From Hyphomonadaceae bacterium UBA7672 (GTDB lineage: Bacteria > Pseudomonadota > Alphaproteobacteria > Caulobacterales > Hyphomonadaceae), in contig DLHI01000035.1 in assembly GCA_002483135.1 (NCBI GenBank), positions 122,448 to 186,447 on the forward strand: 64,000 nucleotides of DNA, written 5' to 3'. Position 1 is the first letter of the stretch, and each line of letters begins with the position of its first letter. Shown here one piece after another: positions 8,845 to 16,643 of the stretch. Made by a program: the position numbers and the translations under genes. The notes below the pieces were generated by a model. That model saw nothing but the letters and a program-made list of their open reading frames with translations. It was not told the origin of the DNA and searched no databases.

Positions 8845-9489
8845 TCAACGAAGTTCGATGTCGCCGTTTTCCCATGCCGTGCGGCAGTCGGTGGCGTCGT
8901 GGAACATGTCGTCCTGCAGCAGTTCCACCGCCATGGCCGGGCCCACGAAACGCGGGTCGTCACACTCGTCGTCGAACGACCATTCGCTTTCGTCGTCGCC
9001 GAAGTCGGGAAGCTCGTCATTGCGGTCGCCGCCGCCGATCAGGCGCAGCTCGCCGCTTTCCCATGCCGTGCGGCAGTCGGTGGCGTCGTGAAACATATCC
9101 TCGTCGAGCAGCACCGTGGCGGTCATGCCCGGGCCGACGAAACGCGGATCATCGCATTCGTCGTCGAACGACCATTCGCTGTCATCGTCGCCAAAGTCGG
9201 GAATGTCGCCGTCATAGTCGCGACCGGTAGCGGGCGCCAGATGAAGCTTGCCCGCGCGCCACGCCGTGCGGCAGTCCGTGGCGTCATGGCCGACATCTTC
9301 GTCAAGCAGAAGTGAGGCGGTCATGCCCGGTCCGGCGAAGCGCTTGTCGTCGCACTCGTCGTCATTGGACCACATGCTGGCGTCGTCGCCGAAATCGGGT
9401 GTCGAGGGTTGCGCGATCCCCACCGGCGCAAATCCGGAACTCGCCGCCATGAAAGCGGCGGCAATCACAAGCCTCAAACTCTTCGACAT
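8845..9489 (-). CDS. Secreted protein with three Asp-rich two-cysteine repeats
   Basis: 214 residues with a signal peptide (cleavage about residue 26, GIAQ). The mature part is three tandem repeats starting at residues 32, 98 and 162. Each has the pattern DFGDD-x-S-x-W, DDECDD-x-RF-x-GP, a short hydrophobic LLxDED-like stretch, then HDATDCRTAW and a G. Each repeat holds exactly two Cys (46/73, 112/139, 176/202; spacing 27, 27, 26), so one disulfide per repeat is likely. Repeats two and three are also very similar at DNA level, pointing to recent duplication. Strongly acidic, so metal (calcium) binding is possible but only inferred. I recall single copies of such an ECDDPRF/DATDC motif in other alphaproteobacterial secreted proteins; the function is unknown to me. 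Divergent from the Sir2 gene. Confidence 0.85.
   Translation of the reverse strand: MSKSLRLVIAAAFMAASSGFAPVGIAQPSTPDFGDDASMWSNDDECDDKRFAGPGMTASLLLDEDVGHDATDCRTAWRAGKLHLAPATGRDYDGDIPDFGDDDSEWSFDDECDDPRFVGPGMTATVLLDEDMFHDATDCRTAWESGELRLIGGGDRNDELPDFGDDESEWSFDDECDDPRFVGPAMAVELLQDDMFHDATDCRTAWENGDIELR
8860..9399 (-). repeat. Three in-frame coding repeats of about 64-66 codons
   Basis: Internal DNA repeats within the secreted Cys-repeat gene. The blocks encoding DFGDD...DECDD and HDATDCRTAW recur at about 192-198-base intervals; copies near 8866-9010 and 9060-9205 share long identical stretches, the 5'-most copy is more diverged. Confidence 0.8.
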
Positions 9490-9647
9490 GGCGTCTTCCG
9501 TCCCCTGTCCGTCGCCGCGATGGTGGCCCACGGACCTGCGGCAAGCTAGGCGTGGCGCCTTTCCTTGTCCATATGCATGCAGCAGCGTTTGGCCCGCCAC
9601 TCCTGCCTTAAGCTTGCCATGACGCCGGTTTTGCGCATGGTCGCCGC

Positions 9648-10403
9648 ATGGCCAGTCCGGCGGCAAAAATCCTAGGCGACCAGTTGAGCATGGCGAGCCG
9701 CATCGTCGTGTTCACCGGCGCAGGAATCTCGACTGAATCGGGGATTCCCGATTTCCGCTCGCCCGGCGGGGTGTGGTCGCGCATGAAGCCGATCTACTTC
9801 CAGGATTTCGTCAGCAGCGACGCGAGACGCCGCGAGGCATGGACGCGCGTGTTCAACGGGACGGCCGGCTGGGTCGGCAAGCAACCCAACGCCGGACACT
9901 TTGCGGTGGCGCGACTGATCGCCAGCGGACGCTCGTCGAGCGTCATCACTCAGAATGTGGACAATCTCCATCAGGCATCCGGCGTTCCCGAAGGCCAGGT
10001 GATCGAACTTCATGGCAATGCCAGCTACGCCAAATGCCTCGAATGCGACTTGCGACACGAGCTGGAGGAGCTGCGGCCCATCTTCGTCGACCGCGGCGAG
10101 ATACCGATGTGCAAGGCGTGCGGCGGGTTGGTGAAGACCGCGACGATCTCGTTCGGCCAGCAGATGCCCGAAGCGCCAATGATCCGCGCCGAAGAGGAGA
10201 CGCACCGTTGCGACCTTTTCCTCGTGCTTGGCTCGTCTCTGGTTGTGACGCCGGCAGCGCTGTTCCCCGCCAAGGCCAAACATAACGGCGCGCGGCTGGT
10301 GATCGTGAACCGCGATCCGACCCCGCTGGACGACATCGCCGACCTCGTGATCCACGACGAGATCGGCCCCACGCTGACGCAGGCGATGCGGGACCTGAAC
10401 TAG
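9648..10403 (+). CDS. cobB: Sir2-family NAD-dependent protein deacylase
   Basis: 251 residues. NAD-binding GAGIS at 24-28 with the following GIPDFRS, the nucleotide motif TQNVDNLH (101-108), the catalytic H122 in ELHGN, and a zinc site formed by C130, C133, C155 and C158 are all present. It removes acyl groups from lysines using NAD and yields nicotinamide and O-acyl-ADP-ribose; bacterial members commonly regulate acetyl-CoA synthetase. The ATG at 9648 was kept, though M15 (9690) is an alternative just before the Rossmann core. It stands alone, divergent from the Cys-repeat gene and upstream of a large lipoprotein gene. Confidence 0.93.
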   Translation: MASPAAKILGDQLSMASRIVVFTGAGISTESGIPDFRSPGGVWSRMKPIYFQDFVSSDARRREAWTRVFNGTAGWVGKQPNAGHFAVARLIASGRSSSVITQNVDNLHQASGVPEGQVIELHGNASYAKCLECDLRHELEELRPIFVDRGEIPMCKACGGLVKTATISFGQQMPEAPMIRAEEETHRCDLFLVLGSSLVVTPAALFPAKAKHNGARLVIVNRDPTPLDDIADLVIHDEIGPTLTQAMRDLN

Positions 10404-10469
10404 GCGCACGTCTGGACTCGCAGTGGCGCATCTGTATGGTCCACTCGGATCTGTGTCCGGGGGGATAAG

Positions 10470-13247
10470 ATGACGAACAAGAGTCTGGCCTCAGTGGCGC
10501 AACTTGCGACACTTGCTGCAGCGTTTCCGTTGACCGGGTGCAATACGGGGCCCGTCTACGACAGCATCTCGATAATAGAGGAAGCAGCCACCGATGTGGC
10601 CGGAACGATAACGCTAAGCGCTCCGCAGCTTTACGGTCGAGAAACGCTGATCAACGACCGTCGGCGCGAGGTCACGTTCCTCAGCAGCAAACTCGACAAG
10701 GTCGACACAGCGTTCGTGCCGACGACGAGCTCAATCGTTCGCAACCTACAGGACATAGCCGGCGCGAGCTTCAATGCCGGGGTGACGATCGACAACACCA
10801 ACCAGCTCGCCAATCGCCTTTCTCAGGCGCAAGGCGAGGCGGCGCTTGATCTCGCGGAAGCCGGCGAGGCAAGCAGACTGGCGGCCTATCAGGAATTCCT
10901 TGCTCTTGATGCCCAGCACAGACGGCTTGTTGCGGAAGTCGCCGCGAATGATCAGCGGAGAGTTGGCCTCCAGCAGCTGAGGGACAACCCGGCCACGAGC
11001 GCTGAAACGCGCGCTCAGGTCGTGCAGCAATTGGGCGCACTGGATATTGCCCGCGCGGAGAACGGCGCCCAGGCCGCAGGGCTGCGCGCCCAGCTGGACG
11101 CGTTGCGTTCATCGCTTGGCCTTGCGCCGGCGCAATCATTCCTGACGATTAGCCCCGGCGCCCCACTGACCCAGACCAGGGCTGCGATCGATGCAGAGCT
11201 CGCCAAGCTTGGCGACTACTTCAAGACACCGGAGGCGGCTTCATCGCATTCCGTGACTGCTCCGATCAGGCTGGGCAGTTCGTACAAGCTGTCCGACAGT
11301 GAAGCGCTGCAGGAAATCCGGGGCTACCGCCAGGAACTGCGCGCTGCAATTGCAGAGACAGAACTGGACGATCTGCACGACTATCTCGGAAGCACGCTTT
11401 ACCAAATGGATTTCGGCTTGACCGTTTTTCCCGGCTCGGGCGCGAACCGCAGGAAGTATGGCGTGCTTGACGTTCAGCTGGCGCCGCCAACCATCGACAT
11501 CGATCTGAAAAATGAGGACATCGCCAAGCTGTACACCAACTGGTTGCAGCATGTCGCAGTCGACGCGAACCGTCACCTCAACCGTGACCCTTATGATTCA
11601 TCGCGCATCTCCTACAACGCTAGCGAGAACATGAACGAGTTCACCTGGACCTATGTCGAGGTTTATCGGGAGCTTGGTCGGCGAACGAAGATGTTTGATC
11701 TCGTTGAGCAGGACCTAACGCGCGTACCCAAGCTCGTGGAATCCTACATCGGCGCAGATCCGGAGAGAGCCTGCCAGAGTCTTTCGAGGCTTCTGGAGGA
11801 AAACAACTTCAATGTCTTGCGTCTGCCCGATGCAGCGTTTCAGGATATGGGCGATGCCAAAGCGTTGAATTTCTGGCGCGATGCGAGATCCGCGGCAACA
11901 AGGTATGAGCCGGTATTGGGGCCGACCGCCTGCGCAAATTTGGAAACTCGGGGGTATGTGAACTCGCTCTTGTCCAACCAGCCGTTGTGGGCGTCGATTT
12001 TTAGCGAGAGGTACGGACCAGCCGGGCGGGTTGCGTTTCTGGCGCCCCCGGGAAAGGGCCGGGACCTCGGTGAGCTTCTGGCGTCGACCTACGACCCCAC
12101 GAAGACCTGCGAGAGTGTCGAGGCCGTCGAGGACAATCTGCTCATCTCGCTGCGCGGCTACCAAAAAAACATGATGGGGCGTGGGCGCGATGCAACCGCC
12201 AACTTCATCAGCGATGCCTTGCGCGAGATCGTCGCCCAGTGTTCCAAGGGGGGAAGTGGAGACGTGCCAGGGTATGATGCGTTTCGCGACCAAATCCTGG
12301 ACGGCAACACCCTGAAAGGCTCATTGCGCGTGCTCGGAGCCAATCCAACCGAACGCGGCCAGACGATCAGCACGGTCGCGAACGCGGTACAGTCCGTTCA
12401 AGCCGCGATTGCAGTCAGTGCGACTGATCCTGTCCTTGGCGCGGGCGCAAATCTCGGCGCGAGTTCTCTCGATCGTACCGCTGCCTCCGTCGCCGCCATG
12501 GAGCGCTTGCCGCGCGTGGTGTCGTATGCCGATCAGGGTCTCGGGTCGGGCAATTTCGGGTGGGTGATCGCTCCGAAGGTTTCGCTCGATCCCGTCAACA
12601 AAGTTATTGCGCTCGACCAGACCCTGTCGAACTTCCAGGGCTCGGCAGAAATTTCAGCGCCGGGCTGGTGGCCCCACCTGACGTTGAAGTCCACCAGTTA
12701 CTGGGTAGGCAATTTCAACGAACCGAAAGCCTACAGCTTTGACGGTGAGGCCGCGAGCCCGCAGCAGATGACGGTGCAGCTTCCAACGCGCGCGGTGGAC
12801 TATGACGGACTCACGCAGTTCATCTATGGCGACCGTGGCGCGCTAGGCGCTGTGTTCCTTGCTCCGCAGATCGATGACATCGCGCCAAGCTCCGCGTCGT
12901 TGTGTTCGGCAAAGGTCACGTTTGTGGTGAAAGGCAAGAATCTCTGGCGAAGCGCCAAGGTCTTTGCAGGAGGCAAGGAGATCAAGGATGTCATCGTGCT
13001 CCCGGACATGGAGGGCATTTCGTTCGAGCTGGGCATGACCGATGTCGCCCTGGATGAAACGAGAGCTCCGGCGAACGGCATGAGAGACCTGGAGATCATG
13101 ATCGCAACACGTGATGGCACGGCGCCGAGACGGCTCCCTGTTCGTCTCAATTCTGCGGCAGGAACGCCATGTCGGCCGGACGACGGCGCCAGCCAGGATG
13201 ACGGGGCAACTCCGGACACGCCTGCGCCAGATCCACAGGAAGAATAG
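10470..13247 (+). CDS. Large lipoprotein of unknown function with C-terminal IPT/TIG-like region
   Basis: 925 residues, good ribosome binding site (GGGGGGAT, 8 bases before ATG). The signal sequence ends in a lipobox LTGC with Cys at 24. Residues about 100-215 are Ala/Gln-rich and helical, likely coiled coil (QGEAALDLAEAG, LRAQLDALRSS). A middle region of mixed structure has no motif I know. Around residues 800-890 the sequence PQIDDIAPSS...KVTFVVKGKNLW...VFAGGKEI looks like an immunoglobulin-like IPT/TIG fold. The tail is acidic and Pro-rich (DDGASQDDGATPDTPAP). Base composition is somewhat lower in GC and the codons more mixed than in neighbours. Function unknown; an envelope surface or scaffold role is inferred only from the layout. 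Confidence 0.8.
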   Translation: MTNKSLASVAQLATLAAAFPLTGCNTGPVYDSISIIEEAATDVAGTITLSAPQLYGRETLINDRRREVTFLSSKLDKVDTAFVPTTSSIVRNLQDIAGASFNAGVTIDNTNQLANRLSQAQGEAALDLAEAGEASRLAAYQEFLALDAQHRRLVAEVAANDQRRVGLQQLRDNPATSAETRAQVVQQLGALDIARAENGAQAAGLRAQLDALRSSLGLAPAQSFLTISPGAPLTQTRAAIDAELAKLGDYFKTPEAASSHSVTAPIRLGSSYKLSDSEALQEIRGYRQELRAAIAETELDDLHDYLGSTLYQMDFGLTVFPGSGANRRKYGVLDVQLAPPTIDIDLKNEDIAKLYTNWLQHVAVDANRHLNRDPYDSSRISYNASENMNEFTWTYVEVYRELGRRTKMFDLVEQDLTRVPKLVESYIGADPERACQSLSRLLEENNFNVLRLPDAAFQDMGDAKALNFWRDARSAATRYEPVLGPTACANLETRGYVNSLLSNQPLWASIFSERYGPAGRVAFLAPPGKGRDLGELLASTYDPTKTCESVEAVEDNLLISLRGYQKNMMGRGRDATANFISDALREIVAQCSKGGSGDVPGYDAFRDQILDGNTLKGSLRVLGANPTERGQTISTVANAVQSVQAAIAVSATDPVLGAGANLGASSLDRTAASVAAMERLPRVVSYADQGLGSGNFGWVIAPKVSLDPVNKVIALDQTLSNFQGSAEISAPGWWPHLTLKSTSYWVGNFNEPKAYSFDGEAASPQQMTVQLPTRAVDYDGLTQFIYGDRGALGAVFLAPQIDDIAPSSASLCSAKVTFVVKGKNLWRSAKVFAGGKEIKDVIVLPDMEGISFELGMTDVALDETRAPANGMRDLEIMIATRDGTAPRRLPVRLNSAAGTPCRPDDGASQDDGATPDTPAPDPQEE

Positions 13248-13262
13248 TCCGAGCTCAAAGTT

Positions 13263-13871
13263 CTATTTTGGCTTCGCCTTCCGCCTGGACCGCTTGCTTG
13301 CTCGCCATGTGCGGAACAGCACAACCGGCGCGCCGATCACGCGCAGGGTGGAGACGAAGACCAGGACGCCGTAGAGTTTGAGACCTGCGAGGATTGCGCC
13401 GGCTTCGAATGATCTGGGCTGCAGCTCGACCAGCATCAGTTTCGCCTGCAATACGGACTTCGCATCCTGGCTGAGGAAGAACGCGAACACATCGAGCCCG
13501 CCCATGATGCTCTGCGACATGAAATTCCAGAACACAAAGCCTTGCGCCGCCGATGCGCCAAACAGCTTGTCCTCGATCGATGGCGGCAGCAGCAGGTAGG
13601 CGTAGGCCATTGCCGCCACGACGGGCGCGGCCGTGAGGTGCGCGAGCAAGTCCCGCACATCAGCCAGGAACAGTTTGCGCGCACTGAAGCGCTGGCGCGG
13701 GGTCTGGGCGCCGCCCAGGTCATGCGGCTTCCAGATGCCGGCGATGTCGTCGATCGCATGGGCCGCTGCGTCCGCGATCGCGATGCCCGCGAAGATGCAG
13801 AACAGCAGGTGCAGCGGGTTGGTCGGCAAGGTCGGTCGTATGATCGGCGAGACAATCGACAGCCAGAACAC
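13263..13871 (-). CDS. Multi-pass membrane protein, unknown function (start uncertain)
   Basis: At least 202 residues from a GTG at 13871, with hydrophobic segments near residues 18-35, 78-95 and 160-185 and a basic C-terminus (RASKRSRRKAKPK). The open frame continues upstream without a stop, and the residues there (VYWIYFGILSIGAVFW) read as the rest of the first membrane helix, so the real start is probably further upstream, near 13950-13961, although no ATG or GTG with a good ribosome site is evident. It follows the SDR gene closely on the same strand. I do not recognise a family; no catalytic motif is visible. Confidence 0.68.
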   Translation of the reverse strand: MFWLSIVSPIIRPTLPTNPLHLLFCIFAGIAIADAAAHAIDDIAGIWKPHDLGGAQTPRQRFSARKLFLADVRDLLAHLTAAPVVAAMAYAYLLLPPSIEDKLFGASAAQGFVFWNFMSQSIMGGLDVFAFFLSQDAKSVLQAKLMLVELQPRSFEAGAILAGLKLYGVLVFVSTLRVIGAPVVLFRTWRASKRSRRKAKPK

Positions 13872-13954
13872 TGCCCCAATCGAGAGGATGCCGAAATAGA
13901 TCCAGTAGACGCTGGGCCTCCAGCGGTCGCGCGCCGGAGGAGGAGTGGCGATCC

Positions 13955-14641
13955 CTACCAGGCGAGCTCCTTGCCGTTCCAGGCCAGGAATTTTCCGGTC
14001 GAGGCGATATCGAACTTGTCGATCAGCTTCAGCAACTGGGCGGCGCTTTCTTCCGGCGAAAGCTGCGCGCCTTCGCCGCCCATGTCGGTCTTCACCCAGC
14101 CCGGGTGGACGATCAGCACAGGAATGCCCTGTGGCTTCAGCTCGCTGGCCAGGCCGCGCATCAAGCGGTTCACCGCTTGCTTCGAGACGCGATAGGCGAG
14201 GTTGTCGGGCGATGCGCTGTTGGAGCCCATCTGGCTCGACAGGGTGACGATCTTTCCTTTTGCCGCCTTCACGTTCGGAAGGAAGGCGGTGGCGACACGC
14301 AACGGCGCAACGGTGTTGACCGTGAAGGCTTCCTGCAGCCCGTCGAAATCCATGTCCACGGCAGACTGCCGGTCCGGCCCGCCAATGCCGGCATTGTTGA
14401 TCAATACGTCGATCGGTTCGGTTTCCAGCCTGCGGCGGACGCGAGCGATTTCGACCGGATCAGAGACGTCCATCTCGAGGACCTCGATCCACTTCGGCGC
14501 GGCGGCGGCGGCCGCGTCCAGCGCGTCACGATCGGAGGTTGCGCGGATGCAGGCGATCACCTTGTCGCGCCGGCCCGCATAGGCCTTCACAAGCGCAAGC
14601 CCGATGCCGCGATTTGCGCCGGTGATCAGAACGACGGCCAT
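13955..14641 (-). CDS. Short-chain dehydrogenase/reductase
   Basis: 228 residues with the classical Rossmann signature TGANRGIG (7-14), NNAGIGG after the fourth strand, and the catalytic YRVSK motif with a preceding Ser (TLSSQMGS), so an active NAD(P)-dependent oxidoreductase. The shape (short, LNVHPGWVKTDMGG-like VHPGWVKTDM) fits the C-factor/CsgA-like SDR subgroup acting on carbonyls of unknown identity. It lies 48 bases downstream of the hydroxybutyryl-CoA dehydrogenase gene on the same strand and is followed by a membrane protein gene, so the three may be co-transcribed. Confidence 0.9.
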   Translation of the reverse strand: MAVVLITGANRGIGLALVKAYAGRRDKVIACIRATSDRDALDAAAAAAPKWIEVLEMDVSDPVEIARVRRRLETEPIDVLINNAGIGGPDRQSAVDMDFDGLQEAFTVNTVAPLRVATAFLPNVKAAKGKIVTLSSQMGSNSASPDNLAYRVSKQAVNRLMRGLASELKPQGIPVLIVHPGWVKTDMGGEGAQLSPEESAAQLLKLIDKFDIASTGKFLAWNGKELAW

Positions 14642-14689
14642 GTTCTCTCACGTCCCCGGTCCTGCCGGGTCCCCCTGCAGAAGTTCGTC

Positions 14690-15568
<879 letters not shown>

Positions 15569-15813
15569 CCGCCTGACGCCTGTTCTGCTTGAAACGCAAC
15601 GCTAGCACGCGAGCGAAGACCCGCGAGTCCCCGCTATTCGCACATGCACAAGAGAGAGTGAAGAAGCCATCCAGTGTGGCGTTTGCGCATCAGGCGGGGC
15701 GGCCTCACGCCTGCGTGAGCGGAAATGCGGATTCTGCATGCAGTTTGGGGCGCCTTTTTCCCCTAGGGCCCGGCGGACGAGGCTGTATAGTCCGGCCACA
15801 AATCAAGCCGGGG

Positions 15814-15848
15814 GCCTTCCTGGGCCCGGCCCGGCCCTCCTGGGAGGC
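15814..15848 (+). promoter_or_regulatory. Hairpin sequestering the ribosome binding site of the TonB-C-like gene
   Basis: GCCTTCC (15814-15820) can pair with GGGAGGC (15842-15848), which contains the Shine-Dalgarno sequence of the gene starting at 15854; inside, GGGCC (15822-15826) pairs with GGCCC (15833-15837). The nested GC-rich stem would hide the ribosome site and might control translation. Confidence 0.4.
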
Positions 15849-15853
15849 TATTT

Positions 15854-16501
15854 ATGAAGGCATGGATCTGCGCGGTCGCCATTTCGCTGGGGTGCGCCGC
15901 GCCCGCGTTTGCACAGAAGACTGACCTGCCGGATCGCCCGGCCAAGCAGACAACGCCGTTCGACACCTCGGCGATCAAGGAAGGCAACACGCTCCTCCGG
16001 CCGCCGGCCAGCACCTGCACGGCCACCTATGTCGTGTCGGTCGAGGGCAAGGCCAAGGACATCTCGGTGGACTGCCCGCACCCCGATATCGCGCCCTACA
16101 TCGTGAAGACGATCGAGACCGGCGTCTGGGAGCCCGAAATCTTCGACGGCTATTTCTTCGACACCGACCCGATCCGCCAGCAGTTCAGCTATGGCATCGG
16201 CCCGGCCGCTGCCGATCCGCGCGGCGAGAAATCCCCGGTGCAGCAGGACGGGCTTCAGGAGCGCGACATCAACCGCGCGATCGGCCAGATCAACAAGGAT
16301 GGCACGTGCGCTGTGAAGTTCACCGTCGGCGCTGATGGCAAGCCCAAGGACGTCCAGCCCAACTGCGATCCGGCCGAGTACAACCCGCTGATCATCGAGG
16401 CCGTGAACAAGATGTCGTTCACCCCTGGACAGAAGGGCGGCGCTCCCACCGACTGGCCCGGCATCTCCATGCCGATCAACCTGACCAAGCCAAAGGGCTA
16501 A
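15854..16501 (+). CDS. Exported protein with two TonB-C-like modules
   Basis: 215 residues with a signal peptide (cleavage after APAFA, residue 20). Two similar modules follow: the first has C55...C74, the second C152...C171, each with 19-residue spacing. Both read as the strand-turn-strand core of TonB C-terminal domains (TYVVSVEGKAKDISV; VKFTVGADGKPKDV, then a helix and VWEPEIFDG or MSFTPGQKGG). There is no N-terminal membrane anchor like that of true TonB and no proline-rich spacer, so it is not a standard energy transducer. It converges on a TonB-dependent receptor gene. It may bind receptor plugs or other periplasmic partners; function is inferred from shape only. Confidence 0.8.
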   Translation: MKAWICAVAISLGCAAPAFAQKTDLPDRPAKQTTPFDTSAIKEGNTLLRPPASTCTATYVVSVEGKAKDISVDCPHPDIAPYIVKTIETGVWEPEIFDGYFFDTDPIRQQFSYGIGPAAADPRGEKSPVQQDGLQERDINRAIGQINKDGTCAVKFTVGADGKPKDVQPNCDPAEYNPLIIEAVNKMSFTPGQKGGAPTDWPGISMPINLTKPKG

Positions 16502-16532
16502 CCCAGGCCGCACAGCGCACAGCCACGACGAG

Positions 16533-16563
16533 CCCGCTCCGGATTTCCGGGGCGGGTTTTTTG
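16533..16563 (+). terminator. Rho-independent terminator after the TonB-C-like gene
   Basis: A ten-base stem CCCGCTCCGG/CCGGGGCGGG with an ATTT loop (one G-T wobble), directly followed by six T residues, 32 bases after the stop. Confidence 0.9.
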
Positions 16564-16580
16564 TCTGTTCGGAGCGCATC

Positions 16581-16615
16581 AAAACAAAACGCGCCGGGAT
16601 TGCTCCCGACGCGTT
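16581..16615 (-). terminator. Rho-independent terminator after the TonB-dependent receptor gene
   Basis: On the minus strand CGCGTCGGGA pairs with TCCCGGCGCG around a GCAA tetraloop, then TTTTGTTTTG. It sits 29 bases past the receptor stop, back to back with the opposite terminator. Confidence 0.88.
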
Positions 16616-16643
16616 GTCGTTTGGTCCAGGAAGATGCGACGAA

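Noticed and set aside
8866..9400. Possible CRISPR-like or satellite repeats
   Set aside because: Repeats are codon-phased, about 195 bases apart, and encode a repeated protein module rather than short palindromic units with unique spacers.
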